A DNA stretch of 64,000 bases from Thermodesulfovibrionales bacterium. Lineage in GTDB: Bacteria > Nitrospirota > Thermodesulfovibrionia > Thermodesulfovibrionales > Dissulfurispiraceae. The position numbers were made by a program, and so were the translations under genes. Shown here piece by piece: positions 9,576 through 17,192 of this stretch. The stretch is from positions 1-64,000 of the forward strand of contig JAGUWD010000007.1 of NCBI GenBank assembly GCA_020062545.1. Direction: 5' to 3'. The notes below the pieces were generated by a model that was given only the letters and a program-made list of their open reading frames with translations, searched no databases and had not been told where the DNA came from. How positions within the stretch are numbered: the stretch's first letter is position 1; every line of letters starts with the position of its first letter.

Positions 9576-9590
9576 AAAAACCTCCATCAG

Positions 9591-9628
9591 CACAAGGGGG
9601 ACTTTGTCCTCCCTTGTAAAATCCTCCT
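9591..9628 (-). repeat. 38-40 bp palindromic repeat, copy B
   Basis: On the minus strand it reads AGGAGGATTTTACAAGGGAG, a short loop, and GTCCCCCTTGTG. It is homologous to copies A and C and would form a hairpin in the 5' leader of the leuD operon, a few bases before the leuD ribosome-binding site. Confidence 0.7.
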
Positions 9629-9681
9629 ATATTACATAGGATTTAAGCGAATATTATAAACTTTTTATTATAATAATTTCT

Positions 9682-10623
9682 ATGAAAAAAGTAATCATCC
9701 TTCTCGGGCCAACAGGGGTTGGTAAAACAGCGGTATCTATCCTTCTCGCAAAACATCTGAACACTGAAATCATAAGCTCCGACTCCATGCAGGTGTATAA
9801 GCACATGGATATTGGAACAGCAAAGCCATCTGAGAAAGAACAACAGATGATAAAGCACCACATGATAGACATTGTCGAGCCGTGGGAGACTTACAGCACA
9901 GGAGAATACATAAAAAATGTCCAGCTGATAATTGAGAATCTCCAAAAAGAAGGTAAGATTCCTATAGTTGTCGGCGGGACAGGGCTTTACATAAAGGCAA
10001 TGACAAGAGGGATTTTTAAAGGCCCTTCTGCTGACTGGGATTTGCGGAATGAGCTCCTTGAAATCGAGAAGGAATCGCCGGGATACTTATGCGAATACCT
10101 GAAATCCCTTGATCCCATGGCTGCCTCAAAGATAATGCCCACTGATACGAGGAGGATTATAAGGGCATTAGAAGTTTGTTTAAAGACTAACAGTGTAATG
10201 TCAGAATTACATCAGCTATTAACCCAGCCATTGCCTTATGAATTTATAAAAATAGGCATTACAAGAGACAGAAAAGAACTTTACAGGATAATAGAGCAAA
10301 GAGTTGATAAGATGATTAATGCGGGGCTTGTTGATGAGGTGAAAAATGTGATTCAAATGATCGAAGAACATTTTTCGAAGTCCGAACTTAACTCATCACT
10401 GTCTTCTATGCAGGCCATCGGCTACAAAGAAATAGCAATGCATCTAAATGGAGAGATCAGTCTTGAAGAGGCAATAGCCCTTGTGAAGAAACGGTCGAGG
10501 AATTACGCAAAGAGGCAGTTTACATGGTTTAAGAAAGAAGAAGGCATTCAATGGATAGATGTGACAGGAATATATGAGCCTTCTGATATATTCCAGAAGA
10601 TGCTACAATTTATTCATGCCTGA
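9682..10623 (+). CDS. miaA: tRNA dimethylallyltransferase
   Basis: Transfers a dimethylallyl group to N6 of A37 in tRNAs reading UNN codons. The 313-aa protein has the P-loop GPTGVGKTAVS (residues 9-19), SSDSMQVYKHMDIGTAKPS, and the VGGTGLYIKAM substrate channel. A perfect TATAAT lies at 9669-9674, seven bases before the ATG, and no ribosome-binding site is visible, so the message may be leaderless. It overlaps the DUF72 gene by 8 bases and heads miaA-DUF72-polX. Confidence 0.96.
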   Translation: MKKVIILLGPTGVGKTAVSILLAKHLNTEIISSDSMQVYKHMDIGTAKPSEKEQQMIKHHMIDIVEPWETYSTGEYIKNVQLIIENLQKEGKIPIVVGGTGLYIKAMTRGIFKGPSADWDLRNELLEIEKESPGYLCEYLKSLDPMAASKIMPTDTRRIIRALEVCLKTNSVMSELHQLLTQPLPYEFIKIGITRDRKELYRIIEQRVDKMINAGLVDEVKNVIQMIEEHFSKSELNSSLSSMQAIGYKEIAMHLNGEISLEEAIALVKKRSRNYAKRQFTWFKKEEGIQWIDVTGIYEPSDIFQKMLQFIHA

Positions 10624-11341
10624 AATAAGGATCGGCTGCAGTGGATTTAATTATTGGGACTGGAGGGAAAACTTCTATCCTCCTGATTTGCCCCAGAGGA
10701 AGTGGTTTGAATACTATTGCACAGTCTTTAACACTGTTGAACTCAATGTCACATTTTACAGGCTTCCCCTCGCAAAGACCTTTGACAAATGGCACAAAGA
10801 AACACCTGATGATTTTGTTTTCTCGTTAAAAGGCAGCAGATTTATCACACATATAAAGAGGCTATTAGAGCCAAAAGAGTCTCTTGAGTTATTCTTTGAA
10901 AGGGCATTAAGACTAAAGGAAAAGCTGAAGGTTGTCCTCTGGCAGTTTTCTCCTGGATTTAAAATCGATATTGAACGATTGCAGAATTTCCTTAAATTGC
11001 TTAAAAAATATCCTGTAAAAAATACCCTTGAATTCAGGCACGAAAGCTGGATAACTGACGAGATTATTAACCTATGCAAAGAACATGATGTAAGCCTGTG
11101 CATGGCTGACTGGCCTGAGTTCATCGATGACCTTCCTGTTACCTCTGATTTTGTCTACATAAGGAGGCATGGCGAAGGCGGAAGCTATGCTACTTGTTAT
11201 TCAAAGATTGAACTCAAGAAAGATGCAAAACGGATAAAAAATTATCTGAAAGATGGAAAGGATGTATTTATTTATTTCAATAACGACTACCACGGTTATG
11301 CACCCAAGAATGCTAAGGAGTTAATAGGAATGGTAAAATGA
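10616..11341 (+). CDS. DUF72 domain-containing protein
   Basis: A 241-aa TIM-barrel protein of the DUF72/YecE family, whose function is unknown. The family signature RIGCSGFNYWDW opens the protein, followed by FNTVELNVTFYRLP and FVFSLKGSRFITH; FIYFNNDYHGYAPKNA closes it. I place the start at 10616, overlapping the end of miaA, because homologues begin at this position. Its stop overlaps the polX start as ATGA, so these three genes are probably one operon. Confidence 0.9.
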   Translation: MPEIRIGCSGFNYWDWRENFYPPDLPQRKWFEYYCTVFNTVELNVTFYRLPLAKTFDKWHKETPDDFVFSLKGSRFITHIKRLLEPKESLELFFERALRLKEKLKVVLWQFSPGFKIDIERLQNFLKLLKKYPVKNTLEFRHESWITDEIINLCKEHDVSLCMADWPEFIDDLPVTSDFVYIRRHGEGGSYATCYSKIELKKDAKRIKNYLKDGKDVFIYFNNDYHGYAPKNAKELIGMVK

Positions 11342-13056
11342 AAAATCAGGAGATTGCAAGAATCTTCAATGAAATCGCTGACCTGCTGGAGATAAAGGGA
11401 GAGAATCCCTTCCGCATAAGGGCATATCGCAGGGCTGCGCAGAATATTGAGGGACTGCCAAAGAGTGTCGAAGAAATTCCAAAGGAAGAACTCCTGAAAG
11501 TACCTGGAATTGGACAGGATCTGGCAGGGAAGATCGAGGAGTATATAAAGACAGGTAAGATGCAAGCTCATGAAGAGCTTAAACATGAAATACCTGAGGG
11601 ACTATTAACCCTGCTTTCAGTGCCCGGCCTTGGGCCGAAGACATCAAAATTACTTTATGAGAAATTGAAAATCAAAGGCATCGATGATTTAGAAAGACTC
11701 GCTTCAGAGCATAAACTGGTAGGTCTGCCCGGAATAAAGGAAAAGACAGAGGAGAATATCTTAAAAGGTATAGAAATGTTGAAAAGGGGCAAGGAGCGAC
11801 AGCCTCTCGGAAAGGTTCTTCCCATTGCCAATGACATTCTTGAACATCTGAAGAAAAAAGCCCCTGTTGATAAAATCGACCTTGCAGGGAGTTTGAGGAG
11901 ATGGAAGGATACCATAAAAGACATCGACATCCTTGCAACATCCGATAATCCAAAAGAGGTGATGAGGGTCTTTGTGCATCTCCCTCATGTAAAAGATGTT
12001 TTAATGCATGGCCCTACAAAATCCACTGTGATAATCCATGAAGACCTTCAGGTGGATTTGAGGGTTGTGGAAAAAGAATCCTATGGTGCAGCACTGGCAT
12101 ATTTCACGGGAAGCAAGGCGCATAATATAAGGCTCAGGGAAATGGCAATGAAGAAGGGACTTAAAATCAATGAATACGGCATTTTCCGTGAAAAGGACAA
12201 AAAGAAAATCGGCGGCGAAACAGAGGAGGATATTTATAAAATCCTGGGACTTCCATACATCCCTCCTGAATTAAGGGAAGATCAGGGAGAGATTGAGGCA
12301 GCACAGGAGGGGAGACTTCCAAGACTTGTTACTGCGGAGGAGATTAAGGGCGACCTACATGTACATTCGAAATGGAGCGATGGGAGTCATACATTCGAGC
12401 AGCTTGTTGATGCTGCAAAAGAACGTGGTTATTCATATATTGCAATAACAGACCATTCAAAGGGACTCGGCATTGCGAGGGGATTAACAGGAGAGAGGCT
12501 TCTGGAGCAGAAAAAGGAGATAAATGCAGTTAATAAAAAACTCAAGGGATTCAGGATCATCCACGGCATTGAGGTGGACATAAGGAGCGATGGGAGTCTG
12601 GATATTTCCGATGATGTGCTTAAAGAGCTTGATATTGTTGTTGCATCCATACATTCAGGATTTAAACAGCCCAGAAAGCAGTTGACATATCGTTTGGTAT
12701 CAGCAATGAAAAATCCATATGTAAGCATCATAGCGCATCCCACAGGAAGGCTTATAGGAGAAAGGGATGCATATGATGTGGATATGGATGAGATATTCGC
12801 TACTGCAAAGAAGACAGGAACTGCTATCGAGATAAATGCCTATCCTTTAAGGCTCGATATCAATGATACATATGCAAAAAGGGCAAAGGAGATGGGGATA
12901 CCAATTGTTATAGCAACAGATACCCATGTAATTAATCAATTCGATTACATGAGATACGGCGTATCTATTGCGAGAAGGGGATGGCTGGAAAAGGATGATG
13001 TGCTGAATACTCTGGAAGCGGAAAAGCTATTTAAACGGCTTAAGCCGTTTAAATAA
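11338..13056 (+). CDS. polX: DNA polymerase/3'-5' exonuclease PolX
   Basis: A 572-aa bacterial family X polymerase used in gap-filling and base-excision repair. The N-terminal helix-hairpin-helix region (VPGIGQDLAGKI, VPGLGPKTSKLLYEKL) is followed by the nucleotidyltransferase core with SLRRWKDTIKDIDIL and QVDLRVV. The C-terminal PHP domain starts at GDLHVHSKWSDGS and continues through AITDHSKGLG and IAHPTGRLIGERD; PHP domains give Mn-dependent exonuclease activity. The last codons, including the stop, lie in a perfect 28-bp palindrome. Confidence 0.96.
   Translation: MKNQEIARIFNEIADLLEIKGENPFRIRAYRRAAQNIEGLPKSVEEIPKEELLKVPGIGQDLAGKIEEYIKTGKMQAHEELKHEIPEGLLTLLSVPGLGPKTSKLLYEKLKIKGIDDLERLASEHKLVGLPGIKEKTEENILKGIEMLKRGKERQPLGKVLPIANDILEHLKKKAPVDKIDLAGSLRRWKDTIKDIDILATSDNPKEVMRVFVHLPHVKDVLMHGPTKSTVIIHEDLQVDLRVVEKESYGAALAYFTGSKAHNIRLREMAMKKGLKINEYGIFREKDKKKIGGETEEDIYKILGLPYIPPELREDQGEIEAAQEGRLPRLVTAEEIKGDLHVHSKWSDGSHTFEQLVDAAKERGYSYIAITDHSKGLGIARGLTGERLLEQKKEINAVNKKLKGFRIIHGIEVDIRSDGSLDISDDVLKELDIVVASIHSGFKQPRKQLTYRLVSAMKNPYVSIIAHPTGRLIGERDAYDVDMDEIFATAKKTGTAIEINAYPLRLDINDTYAKRAKEMGIPIVIATDTHVINQFDYMRYGVSIARRGWLEKDDVLNTLEAEKLFKRLKPFK
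13028..13055. repeat. Perfect 28-bp palindrome over the polX stop codon
   Basis: Each 14-base arm (TATTTAAACGGCTT) is an exact complement of the other with no loop. It encodes the PolX tail LFKRLKPFK and lies between two convergent genes, so it may work as a bidirectional terminator, although there is little loop and only short T runs. Confidence 0.7.
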
Positions 13057-13058
13057 CA

Positions 13059-13217
13059 TCACTCCATCTTTTTCTCTTCTTCTTCTTTCTCAGAGGTCTC
13101 TTTTATCGATACATCCCTTACAAACTCGGCACATTTCTGTCCTGCCTTCATGGAGAACTGTTTCTGGCAGGTTGCCCTCCATGCACATACAATACATAAG
13201 ACCTTATTCTCACCCAT
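13059..13217 (-). CDS. Small Cys-rich protein (52 aa)
   Basis: This 52-residue reading frame has CxxC near the N-terminus (LCIVC, C8 and C11), a third Cys at 17 and a fourth at 28, then a highly charged Glu/Lys tail. Four Cys in this spacing suggest a small metal-binding (Zn or Fe-S) unit. It starts with ATG inside the stop region of the upstream nuclease-like gene (ATGGGTGA overlap) and has GGAGG 4 bases upstream, so it is well placed for coupled translation. I do not recognise a named family. Its real expression is inferred from the ribosome site and Cys pattern. Confidence 0.65.
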   Translation of the reverse strand: MGENKVLCIVCAWRATCQKQFSMKAGQKCAEFVRDVSIKETSEKEEEEKKME

Positions 13218-14055
13218 TGCTCCTCCTGAAATATCTTGCTAAGACCTTTTCAATGTTGTTTATGATGCTGTCCTTTGCATTTATTATAAATATCTTTGGC
13301 CTCTCTGTCTGTATCTCGAAAAGCTCGCGCTCTATCCTTATAACTTCCGGGGGCTCTGAAAACCTGAGCTTCAGCTCATCCTCGAACATTGGGACCATCT
13401 TGTCCTTCATCCTTAGCTCCGTATCCATGAAGAATATGGCTATCTCCGGCATGAGGTCATAAACCCTGTCTAAAAAGGCAGAAACCTCTTTTTGGTATAC
13501 CTGCTTTGGAGGCGAGGACTTAATCTCCATGTAAAGGATTGAGCCGTCTATCTTTGCGAGGAGATCATAATCGCCGCCTATTCCTGGCCTTTTCATCTTT
13601 ACTCCCCATACGGCCTCCGAAGCGAATTCCCTTTTGAATATCTCTGCAACAAACCACTCAAGGGTTTCTCCAAAACTCTTGATAGGGCCTTTTTTAAGCC
13701 TATGGGCATTATTTTCGGGTGCAGCAAGTCTTGTTTTGACAAGATAGCTTATGTATTCGTCTGTAACCTCTTTTGTTGCGTACCGCGTCACCTGCTGAAG
13801 TGTAAACAGTGGCTGGTGCTTGATTACATCCCGCAGGAAGAGCCTGAAGGAATATCGTTTGAGCATCTCATAATATCCGTCAATAAATTTTTTTTCAGGG
13901 ATTAGAAGGTCATCTGAAGGTTCTTTCTTATAGATTCTAAAACCTCGTCTTTTGAGGATTGCAGACAGAGACGGGGTTAATTCGTTTAAGGCCTCTCTGA
14001 GCCGTTTAACCTCTGATCTGAGAAAATCGATCTCTGTTTCTTTTTCTTTAGACAC
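13210..14055 (-). CDS. Coiled-coil plus PD-(D/E)XK nuclease-like protein
   Basis: A 281-aa protein of unknown function. Residues 1-30 form a short coiled coil (EIDFLRSEVKRLREALNEL). The middle is helical. A restriction-endonuclease-like core follows with GGDYDLLAKID and LYMEIKSS, i.e. the D...ExK metal-binding motif of PD-(D/E)XK nucleases. Such proteins can act in DNA repair, defence or regulation; I cannot choose between these. Its stop overlaps the start of a 52-aa Cys protein, making a two-gene unit, and the conserved genes yjbQ and folK lie just upstream on the same strand. Confidence 0.65.
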   Translation of the reverse strand: MSKEKETEIDFLRSEVKRLREALNELTPSLSAILKRRGFRIYKKEPSDDLLIPEKKFIDGYYEMLKRYSFRLFLRDVIKHQPLFTLQQVTRYATKEVTDEYISYLVKTRLAAPENNAHRLKKGPIKSFGETLEWFVAEIFKREFASEAVWGVKMKRPGIGGDYDLLAKIDGSILYMEIKSSPPKQVYQKEVSAFLDRVYDLMPEIAIFFMDTELRMKDKMVPMFEDELKLRFSEPPEVIRIERELFEIQTERPKIFIINAKDSIINNIEKVLARYFRRSNG

Positions 14056-14076
14056 AAATTTTGAATAAAAACATTT

Positions 14077-14469
14077 TTAGACTACCTTGACAATAACCCT
14101 TCTGTGCCTTGGCCCGTCAAATTCGCAAAAATACACTGACTGCCATGTGCCGAGGAGTGCCTTGCCGTCTTCTATCGCAATAAATTTCGATACACCCACG
14201 AGGGTCGCTTTTATATGGGCAGGGGAGTTCCCTTCCATGTGCTGGTAATCACCCTCAAAAGGGATAAGCCTGTTAAGGGTTGCAAGGATGTCCCTTTTTA
14301 CTGATGGGTCTGCACCTTCGTTGATGGTAATGCCTGCTGTTGTGTGTGGCGCATATATATAACAAATCCCGCTCTTTACGCCCGATTCCTTAATTGCCTC
14401 ATGGATGTCATCTGTAATATCGATGAATTCGGTCTTTGCCTTGCTTTTTATGTTCAGGGTCTTAAGCAC
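14077..14469 (-). CDS. YjbQ family protein (UPF0047, thiamin phosphate synthase-like)
   Basis: A 130-aa single-domain protein with the family hallmark YAPHTTAGITINEGADPSV and HMEGNSPAHIKATLVG. Some members have secondary thiamin-phosphate synthase activity in vitro; the physiological role is unsettled. The conserved His residues in these motifs probably bind a metal. It overlaps the end of folK by 8 bases and precedes the nuclease-like gene. Confidence 0.88.
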   Translation of the reverse strand: MLKTLNIKSKAKTEFIDITDDIHEAIKESGVKSGICYIYAPHTTAGITINEGADPSVKRDILATLNRLIPFEGDYQHMEGNSPAHIKATLVGVSKFIAIEDGKALLGTWQSVYFCEFDGPRHRRVIVKVV

Positions 14470-14926
14470 TGTACAATTCCTCCTTGAGCTGTCTGATGTT
14501 TTTTTTCAACACAGGGTGTATCTTGTCAGGCGCAATCTCAGAAAGGGGAAGTAGAACAAAATCCCTTTTGTGGAGCAGCGGATGCGGTATATGAAGATGT
14601 TCCATGTTAATTACTATATCATCATAAAACAGGATGTCAAGGTCGATGATACGCGGTCCCCACCTGACAGTCTCTTTCCTGCCCATTTCTTTTTCCACTT
14701 CCTTTAGCGTCTTTAGTAATTCCTCTGGTGAAAGCCCTGTCTCTGCCTCAACAGCCATGTTTATAAAATCGGGCTGTTCCTCTAATCCCCAAGGTTTTGT
14801 CTCGTACATCGAAGACGCTTTTTTTATGACAATGCCTTTATCCTTCAATCTTCCTATTGCATTCCTGCAATTAGCCTGTCTGTCTCCCATATTCGAACCA
14901 ATGCCTATGTGAACAATTGAGTTCAT
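14462..14926 (-). CDS. folK: 2-amino-4-hydroxy-6-hydroxymethyldihydropteridine pyrophosphokinase
   Basis: HPPK (154 aa) transfers pyrophosphate from ATP to hydroxymethyldihydropterin in folate synthesis. Landmarks are VHIGIGSNMGDRQAN at the start, YETKPWG, FINMAVEAET and RWGPRIIDLDILFYDD with the Mg-binding DxD, and IPHPLLHKRDFVLLPL. The start codon itself lies in an arm of the short-period repeat at 14924-15001 and no ribosome-binding site is visible. The start is nonetheless fixed by the conserved N-terminus. Confidence 0.94.
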   Translation of the reverse strand: MNSIVHIGIGSNMGDRQANCRNAIGRLKDKGIVIKKASSMYETKPWGLEEQPDFINMAVEAETGLSPEELLKTLKEVEKEMGRKETVRWGPRIIDLDILFYDDIVINMEHLHIPHPLLHKRDFVLLPLSEIAPDKIHPVLKKNIRQLKEELYSA

Positions 14927-15001
14927 AGAGTTGTTGTGTTTATAGGGTTTCTTGGGTTTTAACTCAAAAGACTCGATAAACTCAACAAACCCTATAAACT
15001 T
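14924..15001. repeat. Short-period (about 9 bp) inverted repeat, relative of 936-1017
   Basis: One arm reads ATAGAGTTGTTGTGTTTATA and the other GATAAACTCAACAAACCC, imperfectly complementary. It supplies the dapL stop codon at one end and the folK start codon at the other. Confidence 0.7.
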
Positions 15002-16158
15002 TTCCTTATCCTCTCTACTGCCTCTTTTATTTTCTCAACAGACTGTGTGAGTGCGAACCTTATGTATCCCTCTCCCGGCGCACCGAAGCCGACACCGGGC
15101 GTTCCGAGCACGCCTGTCTTTTCGAGGAGATGGGCAACGAATGTTGTTGAGTCAAAGCCCTTTGGAACCTTTGCCCATAGATAAAATGTTGCCTTTGGTT
15201 TATTAATCTGGATGCCGAGCCCTTTGAGCCCTTCATAAAGCGCGTCCCTGCGCTCCTGATAGATGTTCCTTATGCCGGATAAAATGGAATCATCTGTTTG
15301 AAGCGCAACTATCGATGCCTCCTGAATCGCTTGAAAAACTCCTGAATCGAGGTTGGTCTTAATCTTGCCGAGGCCAAAAATCACATCTCTGTTGCCAACA
15401 GCAAAGCCGATCCTCCATCCGGTCATATTGTATGTCTTGGACAATGAATGAAACTCTATCCCCACATCTTTTGCGCCTTCCACATTGAGAAAGCTCATTG
15501 GCTTTTCATTATCGTAATACACTTCTGAGTATGCTGCATCGTGGCATATGATTATATTGTATTTCACTGCAAGCTCTATAGCATTTTTAAAAAAGCCTTC
15601 CGTGGCCACAGCAGCAGTAGGATTATTTGGATAATTCAAAAACATCAATTTTGCCCTTTTCAGTTTATCCTCAGGGATTGCCTTGAAATCGGGCAAAAAG
15701 CCGTTTTCTTCCTTAAGGGGCATTATGCAGGACTCTCCTCCTGCAAACAATGTCCCTACGGGATAGACCGGATAGCCGGGGGAGGGGACAAGGACAACAT
15801 CACCCGGATTTACAAAGGCAAGGGGAATGTGGCCAATGCCTTCTTTAGAGCCAATGAGGGACAACACTTCTGTTTTTGGGTCAAGGGACACGTTAAATCT
15901 CTGCCTGTACCAGTTTGCTACGGCTTCCCTGTAAGAGATCATCCCTTCATATGACGGATAGCGGTGGTGTGCCGGCTTATCAACTGCCTTTTTCATGGCA
16001 TCAACTATATGCTGAGGCGTAGGAATATCAGGGTCTCCGATGCTCAGGTCTATAACATCAACACCCCTTGAAAGGGCATCCTGCTTCATCTTGTCAATGG
16101 CTGCAAAGAGGTATGGCGGCAGGTTTTTCACACGGTCTGCCAGTTCAATCTTAATCAT
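14992..16158 (-). CDS. dapL: LL-diaminopimelate aminotransferase
   Basis: A 388-aa class I/II aminotransferase. Overall similarity to the DapL-type subgroup (MIKIELADRVKNLPPYLFA, DVIDLSIGDPDIPTP) indicates conversion of tetrahydrodipicolinate to LL-diaminopimelate, bypassing DapDCE. The PLP lysine is in SLSKTYNMTGWRIGF, and NYPNNPTAAVA is the usual cofactor-contact segment. Aspartate or alanine aminotransferase activity cannot be excluded by eye. The product is a peptidoglycan and lysine precursor downstream of asd. The TAG stop falls in a short-period repeat shared with the folK start. Confidence 0.85.
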   Translation of the reverse strand: MIKIELADRVKNLPPYLFAAIDKMKQDALSRGVDVIDLSIGDPDIPTPQHIVDAMKKAVDKPAHHRYPSYEGMISYREAVANWYRQRFNVSLDPKTEVLSLIGSKEGIGHIPLAFVNPGDVVLVPSPGYPVYPVGTLFAGGESCIMPLKEENGFLPDFKAIPEDKLKRAKLMFLNYPNNPTAAVATEGFFKNAIELAVKYNIIICHDAAYSEVYYDNEKPMSFLNVEGAKDVGIEFHSLSKTYNMTGWRIGFAVGNRDVIFGLGKIKTNLDSGVFQAIQEASIVALQTDDSILSGIRNIYQERRDALYEGLKGLGIQINKPKATFYLWAKVPKGFDSTTFVAHLLEKTGVLGTPGVGFGAPGEGYIRFALTQSVEKIKEAVERIRKSL

Positions 16159-16177
16159 TATGAAGCCTCCTTAATAT

Positions 16178-16288
16178 AGTTCGACAGTGCGATAGTTCGA
16201 TAGAATGGCAGTAAATATAGAATAAAATAATTCCATGGAAACTGTCGCACTTCCGATCTTCTGCGTTATCGTACTACGTTGTCGCACG
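16178..16288. repeat. Short-period (8 bp) inverted repeat
   Basis: The left half has AGTTCGAC, AGTGCGAT, AGTTCGAT. The right half has CTGTCGCA, CTTCCGAT, TTATCGTA, GTCGCACG, so the two halves can fold together. It lies between dapL and the small exported-protein genes and resembles 4381-4433. Confidence 0.65.
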
Positions 16289-16340
16289 TATTTTATCGCA
16301 GAAACCAGCAAAAGGTCAAAAACAGAATAGGCCTGGAAAT

Positions 16341-16374
16341 AAAAAGGGACGGCATTTTATTACCGCCCCTTTTA
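16341..16374 (-). terminator. Terminator after the 119-aa exported protein gene
   Basis: AAAAGGGACGG pairs with CCGCCCCTTTT around an A/T loop, 20 bases after the stop. On the minus strand the stem is followed by a T-rich stretch, as in an intrinsic terminator. Confidence 0.6.
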
Positions 16375-16392
16375 TCCACTATTTATTTAGGT

Positions 16393-16752
16393 TTATTTTT
16401 TTGCCGGCTTTGCAGGTTCTGTGCTTTTTTTCTCTGTCTTTGAGGGTTTTATCTCGATGCTTTTCGCAATATTTTTCCCATCCACTTCAGAGTACTTCAC
16501 TGTCACCTTATCGCCAACCTGCACATCGGAAAGGGATTTTTTCTCTTTCTCTGCTTTTACCATGGTCTTCTCATCGGTTGAAATAACGACCTCGGCTTTT
16601 TTGCCTTTTACTGTTAGTGATTTGGCTGCTGCGTCCACTGCCGCGACTTCGCCTGTTATCTGTTTTACTTTCACCTTCTCCTTTGCGACAGCTACGCCTG
16701 CAATGGAAATAACAAGGAGAATCGAAAGCACAATTGAAAATACCTTCTTCAT
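16393..16752 (-). CDS. Small exported protein, DUF5666-like beta domain
   Basis: A 119-aa protein beginning MKKVFSIVLSILLVISIAGV with a clear Sec signal peptide and probable cleavage after VAVAK or nearby. The mature part VKQITGEVAAVDAAAKSLTV, then VISTDEKT and VQVGDKVTVKY, looks like the small beta-barrel fold of DUF5666-type periplasmic proteins. The tail is Lys/Pro/Ala-rich. I chose the ATG at 16752 because a GAGGAGG site lies 6 bases upstream and the signal peptide starts there. A hairpin separates it from the similar upstream gene. Function unknown. Confidence 0.75.
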   Translation of the reverse strand: MKKVFSIVLSILLVISIAGVAVAKEKVKVKQITGEVAAVDAAAKSLTVKGKKAEVVISTDEKTMVKAEKEKKSLSDVQVGDKVTVKYSEVDGKNIAKSIEIKPSKTEKKSTEPAKPAKK

Positions 16753-16781
16753 TAAAAACCTCCTCAACAGTTTGTAATAAA

Positions 16782-16812
16782 CAAAGGGCAGGTGGCAATC
16801 ACCTGCCCTTTG
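16782..16812 (-). terminator. Hairpin between the two small exported-protein genes
   Basis: CAAAGGGCAGGTG (16782-16794) and CACCTGCCCTTTG (16800-16812) are perfectly complementary with a 5-base loop. On the minus strand TTTATT follows. It probably ends or attenuates transcripts from the 78-aa gene. Confidence 0.75.
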
Positions 16813-16824
16813 TTGGAGAAGCAT

Positions 16825-17061
16825 TTATTTCTTCTCTTCTTTCTTTTCTTCTTTCTTTTCTTTTTTAGCTTTCTTCTTAGCTTTCTTCTCTTTCTTCTCT
16901 TCCTTCTTGTCAGCTTTATCAGCAGCCTTATCCTCGGCCTTCTTCTCCTCCATCTTTGGAGCTGCCTTGTCAGCCTTTGCCGGCTTCTCTGCTGCGAATG
17001 CAACTGTTGTCATTGCGAAAGCAAAAAGAAGTGCTACAACCAATGCTATGACCTTCTTCAC
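16825..17061 (-). CDS. Small exported Lys/Glu/Ala-rich protein
   Basis: A 78-aa protein starting with GTG. Residues 1-24 form a signal peptide (MKKVIALVVALLFAFAMTTV, cleavage near AFAA). The rest is almost entirely Lys, Glu, Ala and Asp in KKEEKK-like runs, with no Cys or aromatic residues. It is likely a disordered, highly charged periplasmic or surface protein. An AGGAGGT-like site lies upstream (GGGAGGTGATT). Low-complexity composition makes homology inference unreliable. Confidence 0.7.
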   Translation of the reverse strand: MKKVIALVVALLFAFAMTTVAFAAEKPAKADKAAPKMEEKKAEDKAADKADKKEEKKEKKAKKKAKKEKKEEKKEEKK

Positions 17062-17112
17062 TATTTAATCACCTCCCTTTTTTTAGGAATTCCCCAATCT
17101 TTGGCAGACCCG

Positions 17113-17134
17113 ATTATACAATTTATATGCCAAA
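17113..17134 (-). promoter_or_regulatory. Candidate promoter of the 78-aa exported protein gene
   Basis: On the minus strand TTTGGCATATAAATTGTA resembles a sigma54 -24/-12 element (GG, ten bases, then GT instead of GC), and it overlaps a perfect TATAAT (17118-17113). A sigma54-dependent regulator gene lies immediately upstream, but the same bases could be an ordinary sigma70 -10. Confidence 0.3.
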
Positions 17135-17192
17135 TTCAGCAAACATTAAAAAACCTTATTTGTCAATGAGATTATATGTGGAGGTTTTAGAT

